A DNA stretch of 64,000 nt from Sporothrix humicola. Lineage: Eukaryota; Ascomycota; Sordariomycetes; Ophiostomatales; Ophiostomataceae. The stretch covers positions 165,395-229,394 of the forward strand of contig WNYE01000068.1 in NCBI GenBank assembly GCA_021396245.1. The letters run 5' to 3'. This document shows, one piece after another, positions 22,937-34,811 of the stretch. The notes under the pieces were generated by a model. That model worked only from the letters and a program-made list of their open reading frames with translations. It was not told the DNA's origin and did not search any database. Position 1 is the first letter of the stretch. Each line of letters begins with the position of its first letter. A program made the translations under genes and the position numbers.

Positions 22937-25331
22937 CTAGTACAGACTCAAGAACACGGCAGAGATGCTCGCCTTGTCGTACTTGACGTACTTGCCCTTG
23001 CCCTTGTCGATCTCATGATAGCGGTCCCAGAACCGGTTGTACAGCGGCTCCAGCATCTGCTGGATGTCGCGCGCAAACGCCTGGCGCACCTCGCGCTCCA
23101 TGCTAAACGACTTGTGCTTGGACACCATGTCGTCAAAGGACATGTTGAAAGCCGTAAACTTGCCCTTGATGTTCTCCTTGTCCTTGGATGACAGGCCGCG
23201 CACAATCGATGATGAGTCGACGCCGTTCTGGCCCGAAGCAGGACGGCCGCCGCCGCCACCGCCACCGCCGCCGGGACCGCGGTTCGTGTGGATGACGTCA
23301 AAGAGGTGCATGGACACGTCCTTGCATGTTTCGGTATAGAGGGTCGTGGCCTTTTTGCGCCAGGGCTCGAGGACACTAGCTTGGCGAGACTCGAGCAGTG
23401 GAGCCAGGTCCGAGTCGCGGATCATGCGCTCGATAATGGCGATGCTGTTGGCCAAGAAGACACCCACAACGGGCTTGCGGCCCTGCTGGGCGCGGGCGCG
23501 GGCATCGAGCGCCGACAACAGACCGTCTATGGTGTCAGTACAGTAGTGTGCAAAAATTTCGCGGCCGTCGGCACCGACGTCAAAGGACGCCAAGCTGGGG
23601 ATGGCATCGGCTGCGCCGCCTCCACGGGGAGTAGCACCGCCCCGCCAGCCGCTATCGCCCAGCGAGATCATGATGCTCGAAATGGGCCGCAGGAAATCCA
23701 CCATGGTCTGCAGGCGCTGCATAGTTTCGGATACAATCTGGACGGGCCCGCCATCCATCGGCAGTGTGGGCAACGCTGTGACCCGGCGCTTGGTATCCTC
23801 GAGCAGCTCGCCGAGCGAGGACTTGGCCGTGTCACGGACGGGTTTGAGCAGGGCGGCCAGCGCCGACTTGAGCTCGCCTGTACGTGTCTCGAGCTGGTTC
23901 GACAGGCCCGAAACGATCTCGACAACCTCGTAGGCCAGGTAGCAGTCGGTCTGCGGGTGGGCCTTGATGTGGCTGTTAAGTTCACGCAGGGTGCGGGCGA
24001 GCTCGTTGAGAGCGCTCTGGCAGGCACCCTGGAACACAGGGGCCCAGTCGTCGCGCGTAAAGATGCTGCAAATGTTCTCGTACTCGGCGACAAACATGCC
24101 TTCCATAGACTGGGCGTACATGCCGATGCCGCTGGTGCCTGCGCGGTAGATGGCGTCGGCCGTCTTCTTCTTGGTCGTGTTGACACTGGCGACCGCCAAG
24201 TTCTTGAGAGTGCTGGCAATGTAGGGCCCACGGATGTCGGCATAGATGCGGGCCACGGGCGAGTCCTGGCTGCCAGAGCCGACGGACAGCATCGAGGCGC
24301 CCGCCGAAGTAGAGCCGCCACCGCCATTGCTGTTTGTGTTTCGTAACGAGGCCGTCAAGTGTGCATTTATGAGGCCAAGACGTGATGTCGTATCTTGTGA
24401 AAGGAGTGGGAAGGGCTTGTTCTTGGTGACAAAGTGGAGGGGCTCGATCTCGCGCGGGGTCTCGGCGCGCAGCAGCTGGTCAAAGTAGCCCTCGAGCTGG
24501 GCATTGGCCGACATGATGATGCGCTGCAGGTCGCCGATCGTCTGTTGTGTCGAGCGGAGGTTGGACGCTTTCATTTCGTTGAGGGACCGGTCGAGACGCT
24601 GGACGGACGACAGGTACTTGGGCAGGCCGGCCTTTTCGGGACCCGCCCGGATGATCATTTCTTCTTCATTCTTGTTCTCGGCCGGTTGGCGCAGTCGCTC
24701 GATTGCCGCGATCACGCTTTCGATGTCTGTCTGGTCAGTACTCAATCAAATTATATCGCTGGGGGTCGGGGGACGCACTGTTCCCCAACGTCTGCAGTCG
24801 CTTGGTCTCGCCGCTCAGCGGCCCGGCCACCTCGCGCACGCTCTTGCCCGTGGCATCGAGCCGGTTGAGACACGCCTCGATCTTCTTGGTCAGCTGCGAC
24901 GTCTTCTCGAGCCGTGAACTCAGCACATCGACTTCGGCGCGGGCTTCTTCTTCGGCGGCGTGCCGCTGGCCCAGGCTGGCGCTGGTGCCGCTGGGCGTCA
25001 GGCCGACGGCCATCATGCGGAGGCGCGACGACGTCGATCGGTAGTAGGAATTGCGTCGCGACGCGGCGGTGAGGGAGGCAAAGTTGGAGAACCGGTTGTC
25101 GGAGGATGAAAAGGGGCTTGTTGAGTTGGTCGATGCAGAGCGGGGCGATGACAATGGCGATGTTAGGGCAGTTGCGTTGGTGGCCGTCGTCAACGTTGAA
25201 CCAGAGAAGGAGCGTTTTGACGAAACAGTGGGAGAGCTTGGGGTGGCGGGAGCGAGCGAGGCTGCAAGTGATGTGCTGTTTCCATAGCTGGCATCCCGGC
25301 GCCAGGGCGTCGACCCACTGTAGGTCGCCAT
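22937..25331 (-). CDS. exo70: Exocyst complex subunit Exo70
   Basis: Two exons: 25331-24779 and 24726-22937. The 52-base intron 24727-24778 begins GTGCGT, has TACTGAC at 24735-24741 and ends ACAG. Splicing joins KRLQTLGN to NIESVIAAIERLRQP, as in fungal Exo70 proteins. The predicted product is 780 residues. Exo70 is a rod of helical bundles that binds PI(4,5)P2 and Rho GTPases and tethers secretory vesicles at growth sites. Family features include the N-terminal coiled coil (EEEARAEVDVLSSRLEKT), IIRAGPEKAGL, and the conserved C-terminus (SISAVFLSLY). A glycine run interrupts the C-terminal half (about nt 23235-23280). The first 105 residues are Ser/Thr-rich and unusual; MMAVGL (ATG at 25016 or 25013) resembles the start of other fungal Exo70 proteins and is an alternative start giving about 675 residues. 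Confidence 0.92.
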
Positions 25332-25815
25332 GCTTATTTGCGCTTTCCCCGGAATTACAGCGCTCCGAGGCGCAAATCAGATGGTTTGGAAGTGGGGGTC
25401 GTAGCTTTTAGCGTTAAGTTTGGGTGACGAGATCGAAGACCAGTAAACTTGACGACATCAATACTGGTTGAAATAGGTGAAATCAACACAAATCAAATGC
25501 AAAAGACAACGACCGTGATGCGATGCGATTTTTCCGTCTACAACCCGTAGAAGAAACAGACCCACGCTCAGAGACCACGCGTACCCATATTGCGATCATA
25601 TTATAGCCATCTATTTGCCGAAAACGACTCCTCCCAAGCACCCTTCAACTCTGATTAAATCTGGCCCGTCTACGGCTTATTTGTCGTTCTTGTTTTCACC
25701 TTGCTGTGTTTTTCCCGATCGTCCCGGACTATTTGCCAGTGTGTTTGTGTGCGCCGCAATTGTTTCATGTGCCGTCTCTTGTCAAGACATAAAATGCGAT
25801 CCTCCCTCCTTAACT
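25332..25815. other. Intergenic between Exo70 and the aminotransferase
   Basis: 484 bases: upstream region and 5' UTR of Exo70 (minus strand), and the 3' flank of the aminotransferase, also on the minus strand. No gene seen. Confidence 0.5.
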
Positions 25816-27401
25816 TTATAACTTGGCCTCGACTGGCCCCTTGGAGTTCTTTGCTGCAAAATAATCCTCGACCAACCTCGCCACACGGTCGACAATTGTG
25901 TGGATTTCTGCCCTAGACGCATTGTACGGTGGAGAGAGGATGATATGATCTCCAGAAATGCCGTCGACTGTGCCTGATCCGGGGTAGACGGCAATGGCAT
26001 AGTCGGCTGCGGCAATGCCGAGCTCCGCAATCTCCATGGCCACGTGGTCCTCGGCAGGGAAGGGCCTCTTCGTGGCCTTGTCTTGAACAAACTCGATGCC
26101 CCAGAAGAAGCCTCGGCCACGGATGTCACCGACGTTGGGGTGGTCACCCAAACGCTGGACAAGTAAGTTTGACAGAACGGTGCCCAAGGTACGCACGTTG
26201 GCCAACAGGTTCTCTTCAGCGATGATGCGCTGCACCGCAAGAGCTGCCGCGCATGCAACAGGATGGCCTTGGTAGGTATGGCCATGCACAAAAGCGCTAT
26301 ATGGTCAGTATTATGTCATGAATTTCAAGCTGTTGGGCAGGTATGTACTCACCCTGTCCCTTTGCTGAGGACATCGATTACGCCGTGGCTGGCCAAGACA
26401 CCAGCAATGGGCTGATAGCCACCACCCAGACACTTGCCCATTGTCTGGATGTCCGGCGCAACGCCTTCCTGTTGCCAGGCATGGATTGTCCCGGTGCGCC
26501 CCATGCCGCACATTACCTCGTCGAGGATCAACAGAGCGCCGTATTTGCGGCATACGGCCTGCATTGCCTTGAAATATCCTGGTACAGACGGTACCGATCC
26601 GAGGGCCTGGATAAGGAGGTTAGCATCCATATTTAGACGAAGTTATGAGGTTGGGAGTATCGAGCTTACCGCGCCAACGACTGGCTCTGCGATAAAAGCA
26701 CAAACTGTGTCGGGACCGACCCGCTGGAACTCGGCATCCAGCTCCGCCGCCAATCGAGCCACATACGCAGCGTCCGACTCTTGTGCCGCCTTACCACGGT
26801 AAGCAAAGCATGGTGATACCCTGGAGACATTGGTCGGCATCAGAGGCTCAAAAAGCTGGCGCCGAACTTTATGTCCGCCCGCAGCCAATGCGCCCAAAGT
26901 AATACCGTGATACGACTGGTTGCGAGAAATAAACCGGGTTCGGCGTGGCTCTGGTTGTGACTTTTCCAGATAGTACTGGCGGGCCAGCTTCATGGCAGCC
27001 TCCATGGCCTCGGAGCCAGAACAGACAATGTAAGCACGTGCCATGTGGCCGGCTGTCGAGTCCACGAGGTAGCGACACAGCTGCTCGCAGGCCGTGTTTG
27101 TGTAGAAAATGGTGGCACAATAGGCGACGGAACGCATCTGTTCAATAGCAGCGTCCGCCACACGGCTGTCACCGTGGCCAATGCATGCGACGGCGGCGCC
27201 TCCAGAGGCATCCAAAATGCGCCGGCCGTCGTCAAGAATGAGGTAACTACCCTCGCCTCGGACAATGGCCGGAAAGTCGTGGCGGATCTGGCGATGTAAG
27301 ACGGCCGAGGTAGGAGCAGCAGGTGCGGAGATGGGCACCAGATCGCCGGCTAGCGTCGGCCGAGAGATAACGGCCTCCAGCCGGTTTGTGTACTGTTGCA
27401 T
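25816..27401 (-). CDS. Class III PLP-dependent aminotransferase, possibly peroxisomal
   Basis: Three exons: 27401-26670, 26606-26353 and 26296-25816. Introns are 26607-26669 (GTAAGC..CAG, branch GCTAAC) and 26297-26352 (GTGAGT..TAG, branch TACTGAC). The joined protein is 488 residues with all fold-type I class III landmarks: GSEAMEAAMK (about 129-138, phosphate binding), SYHG (163-166, stacks on PLP), LILDEVMCGMGRTG (Asp273 contacts the pyridine nitrogen) and MGKCLGGGYQP with the PLP lysine at about 302. Such enzymes transfer omega- or alpha-amino groups to pyruvate or 2-oxoglutarate; the substrate cannot be predicted here. The C-terminus is EAKL, ending in AKL, a permitted type 1 peroxisomal signal; no mitochondrial presequence is evident. 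Intron positions keep the frame exactly and restore conserved junctions (AEPVVGA/ALGSVP and GTG/AFVHGHTYQGHP). Confidence 0.9.
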
Positions 27402-27550
27402 GGTGAAATGCTTGATTCAAAATGTAGCAAAATCAAAATGATAGAAATGACTGGCAGGAGATCAAGAGAGTCAGATGAGGAGAAGAGTACGAGTTTGGCG
27501 AATTGAAAGAACAGAAACCCGGTTTGGGGACAAAGGACCGTCTTTGTAGA

Positions 27551-27556
27551 TATATA
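27551..27556 (-). promoter_or_regulatory. Possible TATA element of the aminotransferase gene
   Basis: TATATA about 150 bases upstream of the ATG at 27401, giving a plausible 5' UTR of 70-120 bases. It is the only TATA-like element near this start. Confidence 0.3.
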
Positions 27557-30500
27557 AGTAGCGTCACGGGAGGTGCCGACCTGGTCCAGTTCCGAAGCGG
27601 GGGATCCGACTAAATCGAGGGGGCGAGCTAGAAACCATGTAAGTTGAGTAAAGCATGTCAGATTTGTGTTGTACGGAGCACTTGACTCCAAAAATAAAGG
27701 GAAGAAGAGATCTAACTTCTAGAGGAAGTCGGGAATGCACTCGCCATGACCAAACGCACATCAGATTGCCTAGAAAGCGGGCCGGCATGCAAACAGGAAG
27801 CCGGTCATGGCGACACGACTGCTCCTCTTTTGTTCTTTGTCTTTTTTCACTTTTGAGACGTGCTCTTGCGGCTGTAAGTCATCACAAACAAACGGTGACA
27901 GGTGGGTGAAGCGTCGGGCGTGACTCCCGTCTGGGAGGTCGAGAAGGGGAGCTCGTAACAGTGTAAAGTCGGAACACGGAGGCGTGAGTGCCGATGCAGA
28001 GCCAACATGTGGCAAGGCACAACAAATTGAAAAGAAAATAACTGTCGTGCTGGAAAAGTAAAACCCGAGTCAAAATCGAAAGCGACTGCCAACTTTGCTC
28101 GTCAATTCTGGGCTGATGGTGTTGATGTCACCAGCCGGTCAGTGGTTGAAATCAACCGGTGTGAACGGGTAGGTGCAGGACCAATATGATGTGTCGCTGG
28201 TTTGTTGATCATTATGTTGCAGAGTCTGTTGGTCGCCGTCGATATTTTTGTCTTTTTTGTCGTTTACCCCTTTTCTCAAACCAATCTCGACATCTTCTTG
28301 CCTTTTCTGGCCATTCCTGTCTCTTTCCGCATTTCTTCCACACTGATCCTTCCTGAAGATTTAATCCTCATCCGCGCTTTCCGCTTTTGTTCTCATCATG
28401 ACCGGTTTTGTCAATTGCCCTTTCCCGGTCAAATCTGAAATATCAAATCTCATACGCAGCTCTCGTTTGTTCCTGCCTTATCCGTCTGCCATTGCTACTT
28501 CCTTTTCTTGAGGCTTTATCTTTTCCCGATATCTCATTTTTGACAACTCTCGACACCTCCCTTTTTGACAATACAATTATCTCCATTTGGAACCTTTCGA
28601 CGACACCCTGCTGCATCACATTACACGACTTGCAACCGTGTAGCCTTTATTACAAGTCCGCCCTACTGGGTCTTCGGCAACGACAATAAAACCCCGGGTC
28701 GCTAAATCCTGCCCATGCCGACTTTATCGGGAAGCGGCCTGATTCGTCTGCTTCGACCCTTTAGTCCAATCTCTGCTGGTCATCCTGTCACAATGCATAA
28801 AGTGGTGCGGAGGAAGAACCGTTTGCATTGTTCCATGCTCCACCTTGCTGCTTACAAAGGTAGTATCCTACAGCATCAACACTCATGGCCCCATTCCTTT
28901 TCATCTATTCCTGGTTAGGACTATGAAGCACGTTTGTTTTCTTTGACTTCCAACAATATGCCTCTGTTACATTCCTTATTTCTTGGCTTCTGATATGTCA
29001 AGTCGGGGTCGCTAACCCGCATGACAACAAAACCTGCAGCTTAATAGCCAGACCAATATGCATACTGTCGGAAGTTGATATCTGAGCAATAAACAAGACC
29101 AATGGTCCCCGGCCAGCACCACGACGGGATATTAGCTCTCAATGATGGATATTTGTTTACACCCGCCGTGGGGGGATATGCGCCCGGGGAACAGGTCGGC
29201 GCTGTCGCCGGCATCACCAACTAAACAGAAAAAATACCTCTCGAACTGTCGGCCTCACGTTTAGTGTATCGGCGGATGCTGCTTTCCGCAGTCCACTTAC
29301 ACACGTACACGTACCTGTTCTGTTCGTTGCCCTTTGTTATTTGGAGTCCAACATCCTGCACACTCCGGGTCCGTCCCACGCCTGGCGTCCTACGTCACCA
29401 GTTTTATCGAACACCCCACGCGAGAGAGTCAAACAAAAACGCGCTTTCCACGCAAGATGAATTTATATTCCTTGTCGCACAAAGCGTGCATGCAAACAGA
29501 TCACACAATCACAAGAAAGAAAAAGTTCATGATCCAAATGAAATCAACATTGAACAGCAGAAAAAGAGAAGAGCAGGGTGGCAGTTGCGCCTGCGTCCTG
29601 CTGTACCACGTGAAAGTCGGCTGCTGCACGGTTATATGTCCGTTTGTTCGACGGACGGGAACGCTGCAACCCACCGGCGGTCTAAAGCAACCACTCTTTT
29701 GACGAGAAAGGCTAGGAGGTTAAGACGTGTTCGTCGCACTTGCGACAACACATCACACTTCCATGGCATTTCTTCGTCTCTCTCTTCGTTTTTCAACTCT
29801 TGTCACATCTCGTTTTTGGGCATCTCCTTGTGTCTTTCTTCTCCCACCCCTCCACTCCATTTTTACTTGATTTTCTTTCTTTTCCTTGGTTCGTTTTTCG
29901 TCGTCATTCAACCAACTGCCATACAGGATGCAACCAATTTCACATTAGCCACCATTCGTTGGCCAAGTGGCACGGCGTGTCCGTCAATACCCTTCCGTTC
30001 TCGGTATCCCGATGCGGCTGTCCTTTGTTCTCCTTCCCTTTTCCGCATACGAGACGCACGTGAACTCTCCTCTGAAGTAGGAGTGGCACTGCCTTGTGTC
30101 GTTGAACACCGTGCCGTTCATTCTCACTCCGCCTTGTCTGTGCCCTTCCACAATCACATTGATGACTTGATTTTCTCAAACCAGGTTGGAGCTCTGGCGG
30201 TGAGCCAAGCAGCTTGGACAAGCAACAGTCACATCGGCTTGCAGCGGCTCATATCATACTGCATGCGCAGGGCACGAGGCCAACTTCCACCAATGTGTCG
30301 AGTCCTACAGGATTGTTTCCAATGCTTTTACCCGATACTAACATACTCTATCGCTTCTTATCTCAAGTACTTCACTGTGGCGTAGTTTCCTTACAAATGT
30401 ATCGTTACGTTCACAAGACTCGGGCCGTTCACAAGACGAATGCAGAAGCGGAAGCATGGGCCGCCGCCCGAATTCAAAAATCAGAGCCCAAACGACATTC

Positions 30501-31044
30501 GTGAACTGCTCTTCTCGTGGGCCAATTGAGATGCAAACGAACAAAACATGAAATATGTGACTAAGGAAAGTCCGAGAGGGCACGAATACTTGGCAAGCAA
30601 ACGATGCAAATAAATGCACAAGCTGTCACACGGCCACGCCGTTGGCACCCTCGTCAGCAAATGTGTCTCGCTGGTTGGTGCCCAAGGTGACTGCCCTGCA
30701 TAAAAAACGACACTAAAAACACAGTGCCTCATCGTATCCGCAAAGTCGATGAGCGATGGAGCAGTGCATACTGCATCCAGGAGGGTGATGCATCGCAGGG
30801 GTTGAATGGTTCTGCAAACGGATGAGTATGAGGGCGTGATTGTCGTCATCCCAGCTTTATGACGAGAGACAGGAAGATAAATAATGCATTGTATAAAATG
30901 CATATAACGGCGCTAACATTCTTGTGCATAAACTGCCTCTGCTTATCTAATAAATGGCGGGATCTAGCGCACGGACCAGGGCAGGAACGCGCGAAATTGG
31001 TTGGCTGGGACCTGGCGTGAAAAGGGCGGAAGTAAAACCACTTA
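27557..31044. other. Intergenic upstream of the aminotransferase and MCM3
   Basis: About 3.5 kb, a divergent interval containing the aminotransferase promoter at its left and the MCM3 upstream region at its right. No gene is supported firmly. It holds a 369-codon plus-strand frame (ATG 29276, stop 30385) without domains or third-position bias, and a 40-codon frame at 29102-29224. Both are discussed as findings. Confidence 0.45.
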
Positions 31045-31069
31045 ACGCGTAAACGCGTCCACGACGCGT
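31045..31069 (+). promoter_or_regulatory. Triple MluI cell-cycle box (MCB) upstream of MCM3
   Basis: Three ACGCGT hexamers at 31045-31050, 31053-31058 and 31064-31069, about 300 bases before the MCM3 ATG. In yeasts, ACGCGT is bound by MBF (Mbp1/Swi6; Cdc10 complex), which drives G1/S expression of replication genes. Three copies in 25 bases are very unlikely by chance, and MCM genes are classical targets. Confidence 0.7.
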
Positions 31070-31362
31070 CGCTCCTGCCCCCTCTAGCACCAGTTCGCTC
31101 CTGCACCTCATTAAACCTTTTTTCCCCTCCTGGGAAAGAGATCCCCGTTGCTATTTTGCAATTCACTCCTTCCCGCCTTGCTGTTTTCTTGCTGCATCGG
31201 TGTTTCTGTATTCGCCCTCTCCTTTCTTGCATTATCCCCTCATTCCTTTCTTCTCTCCTTTTTTTTCAATCCCAACTTCTCGCAAGACGACACTCCATCC
31301 TCCCCTTTTCGCCCTCAGTGCCCCGTACCACGACAACTCTTAACACCTCGACTGCGGGCACA

Positions 31363-34228
31363 ATGGACAGCAATTTGCTCCGCGACGATGCGGCGCGCGA
31401 CCGTGTCCGTCAGGCGACAGAGTTCCTCGATCCGAGTATGTTTACACTCCGTCTTTTGCTTCGTTCTCATTTTCTCTCTTCTCTAAACGTTGACTAACTC
31501 TCCTCTCCCTATAGACGACCAAAATGTCCGCACCTACCGCCCCAACATCATCACGATGTTGCAGAAGAACGAGCGCCGCCTCGTGGTCAACATTGACCAT
31601 GTTCGCGACACACGGCCAGAAATGGCAGATGGTCTGCTGATGCGGCCATTTGACTACACATTTGCATTCAACCAGGCGCTCAAGGACATTGTCAAGACGA
31701 TCCCAAATGCCCGCCCTGACCAGACAGACGACGATGTGCCGTACTACTGCGCCTGGGCGGGTAGCTTTGGCATGCACTCGTGCAACCCGCGCACGCTGTC
31801 GTCGCAGCACCTCAACCAGATGGTTTCCATTGAGGGTATTGTCACGCGCTGCTCGCTGATCCACCCCAAAATCGTCAAGAGTGTGCACCACAGCGCCGCC
31901 AACGACACTTTCTACTACCGCGAATACCGCGACCAGACCATGACCAACGGTGCCACCACGACCAGCGCCTACCCTCAGCAAGACGACGAAGGCAATGCGC
32001 TTGTTACTGAGTACGGCTTCTCCACGTACCGCGACAACCAGACCATTTCCATCCAGGAGATGCCCGAACGCGCCCCGGCTGGTCAACTGCCTCGTGGCGT
32101 CGATGTCATGCTGGACGATGACCTAGTCGACCGCGTGAAGCCTGGTGACCGTGTGCAGATTGTCGGTATCTTCCGCACGCTTGGTAACCGCAACACGAAC
32201 CACAGCAGCGCCCTCTTCAAGACGCTGCTGCTAGCCAACAACGTTGTGCTGCTGTCGTCCAAGGCCGGCGGTGGCATTTCCACTGTCGACATTACCGACA
32301 CGGATCTACGCAACATCAACAAGATCGCCAAGAAGAAGAACCTGTTTGAGCTGCTCTCGCAGTCCCTTGCGCCCAGTATTTACGGCCACGACCACATCAA
32401 GAAGGCTGTGCTGCTCATGCTCCTGGGTGGTATGGAGAAGAACCTGGAGAACGGCACCCATTTGCGTGGTGACATCAACATTCTCATGGTCGGTGACCCC
32501 TCCACAGCCAAGTCGCAGCTGCTGCGGTTTGTCTTGAATACCGCCCCTCTGGCTATCGCAACGACAGGTCGCGGTTCGTCCGGTGTCGGTTTGACAGCCG
32601 CCGTGACGACGGACAAGGAGACGGGCGAGCGTCGCCTGGAGGCCGGTGCCATGGTCATGGCTGATCGTGGTGTTGTATGTATTGATGAGTTCGACAAAAT
32701 GTCCGACATTGATCGTGTGGCCATTCACGAAGTCATGGAGCAGCAGACCGTCACCATTGCAAAGGCCGGTATCCACACCTCGCTCAACGCCCGTTGCAGT
32801 GTCGTCGCTGCCGCCAACCCTGTGTTTGGCCAGTACGACCCGCACAAGGACCCCCACAAGAACATTGCGCTGCCCGACTCGCTCCTCTCGCGTTTCGATT
32901 TGCTGTTTGTCGTCACCGACGATATCGAGGACACGCGCGACCGCCACATCTCGGAGCACGTCCTGCGTATGCACCGCTACCGCCAGCCCGGCACTGAGGA
33001 GGGTGCCCCTGTGCGCGAGCAGGGCCAGCAGGCGCTGTCGGTCGGTATGCAGAGCCAGGCTAACGGCGGCTCGCAGCGGCCCACAGATGTCTTTGAGAAG
33101 CACAACGACATGCTGCACGCCGGCGTTAACGGCACCTCGGGTGGTCGTGGCCGCCCGCCTGCCAACAAGAAGAAGGAGCTGCTCAGTATCCCCTTCCTTA
33201 AGAAGTACATTCACTACGCTAAGACGCGTATCCGCCCCATCCTGACCCAGGAAGCGTCGGACCGTATCTCGGACATTTATGTGGCCCTGCGTAACGACGA
33301 GATGGAAGGCAACCAGCGCCGCACAAGCCCCATGACTGTGCGTACGCTTGAAACCCTTATTCGTCTGGCAACGGCACACGCCAAGTCGCGCCTATCCAAC
33401 CGCATTGATGAGCGCGATGCCCTGGCCGCCGAGGCGATCCTGCGCTTCGCTCTCTTCAAGGAAGTCGTCGAGGACGAGTCGCGCCGCAAGAAGAGAAAGA
33501 CGCGGACAGTCGACGAGGCTGAGAATGTCGAGTCGGGCAGCGACGACGATGAGGACGACTCGAGCGATGACAACGGCGATGCAGCAGACGGCACTTTCCG
33601 TCGCACTGGCCCTGCGACTTCTACGCCAAACGGATCTCGGTCTACCCGTACCTCGACACGGGCACGTGGTGGCGCCGCAGCCAACGGCCGTCGGCCGGCT
33701 GCAGATGATGAGGAAGAGGAGGAGGAAGAGGTTGACGGTGACATTTACACAGCATCGCCATCACGGACTACACGGTCGGGCGGTGCCGGTACACAGTCCA
33801 GTACCTCTTTCGCCTCGTCGCTGCCCTCGTCGCGCCTGGTGTCGCAGTCCCAGTCCCAGAGACGGCGGGCCACCCAGGCAACAGAAGAAGAAGACGACGA
33901 TGAGGAGGAGGAAGAGGATGACGATGCTGACGAGCTCGCTAACGACGCTGCTGCGCTCAGCATCGAGCCTGCTGCCTCTGCCGCACCGGCTACTCTGGCA
34001 CCGGCCCGCCTGAACACATTCCGTCGTCTTCTGGGCCAGCTGCAGAGCACCGATGTGTTCCAGGACGAGGTGGCCAACGTCGATGACATTATCTCGTCGG
34101 TCAACGACAAGGTGCCTGCCAGCGCTGGCGGCAAGTTCACTCGCGCCGACGCCATTCTGGCGCTCGAGAAGATGAACGAGGACAACCAGATCATGTACAC
34201 GGGCGGCAACCTTGTCTACCGTATCTAA
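31363..34228 (+). CDS. mcm3: DNA replication licensing factor MCM3
   Basis: Two exons: 31363-31435 and 31515-34228. The 79-base intron starts GTATGT, ends CTATAG and has CTAAC near its 3' end. Product 928 residues. MCM3 is one of six AAA+ subunits of the Mcm2-7 replicative helicase loaded at origins by ORC, Cdc6 and Cdt1. The sequence shows the N-terminal MCM domain (VSIEGIVTRCSLIHPK), Walker A GDPSTAKSQ at about 351-359, Walker B VCIDEFDKM with Asp about 415, and the arginine finger SRFD with Arg about 484. After the ATPase comes a winged-helix region and a long linker with several acidic runs and low-complexity Ser/Arg segments, then a conserved C-terminal segment (FRRLLGQLQ; TRADAILALEKMNEDNQIMY). 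Start context is CACAATGGAC. The upstream MCB cluster suggests G1/S transcription. Confidence 0.96.
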
Positions 34229-34811
34229 GTGTCTGTGTCTGTTGTTGTCAGGGATGGTGTTGATATTTTTGTGATGAGAAATGGCGTTTCTGGGTAGAAG
34301 GGCATGTCGTTTTTTTACTATCATCTATGTTGTTACTTTTGTCATGTCTTTCATCTTGTTTGCCTCACAATGTACATGTGTATGATTTGTTTTTTTATGT
34401 TTCAACGTTTTATGCGCGCGGGGGACTAATGTGAAAGAGAAATGTAGTTGAGATTAACTTGTGGACTAAAAGTCCGAAAATCTAAAGAAAAATTAAAAAT
34501 CAAATATAACCGCCCAAATTAAGAAGAAAGAAAGCCGTAAACTTCATTGTTGCTCTCAAATTAGGCCGGTCTATATAAATCTAAATGCGTGTGTCATTGT
34601 AATCGTTTCCCATGCTTTTTTCCCTTGCTGCAAATAAAAGAAAATGAAAATAAAGAGAAACAAAAACCAAAGTGGCCCCCGAAATCAGAGATCCTCCTTC
34701 CCGCTGGCAGGCTCGCAATGAAAGAAAAGTAATGAGATGAGTGGTTGTGTACTCTTGGGGTACACTGAAGAGTGAAGATGTGTAGTCATGCAGAGGTGAA
34801 GACGAGAGGAT
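34229..34811. other. Convergent 3' intergenic region
   Basis: 583 bases between the stop codons of MCM3 and the MAK32-like gene, AT-rich in the middle (about 34440-34660), with AATAAA-like signals on the plus strand (for example about 34633). No gene seen. Confidence 0.5.

Noticed and set aside
23288..24346. 352-codon plus-strand frame opposite Exo70
   Set aside because: Antisense shadow of a conserved gene; no domain.
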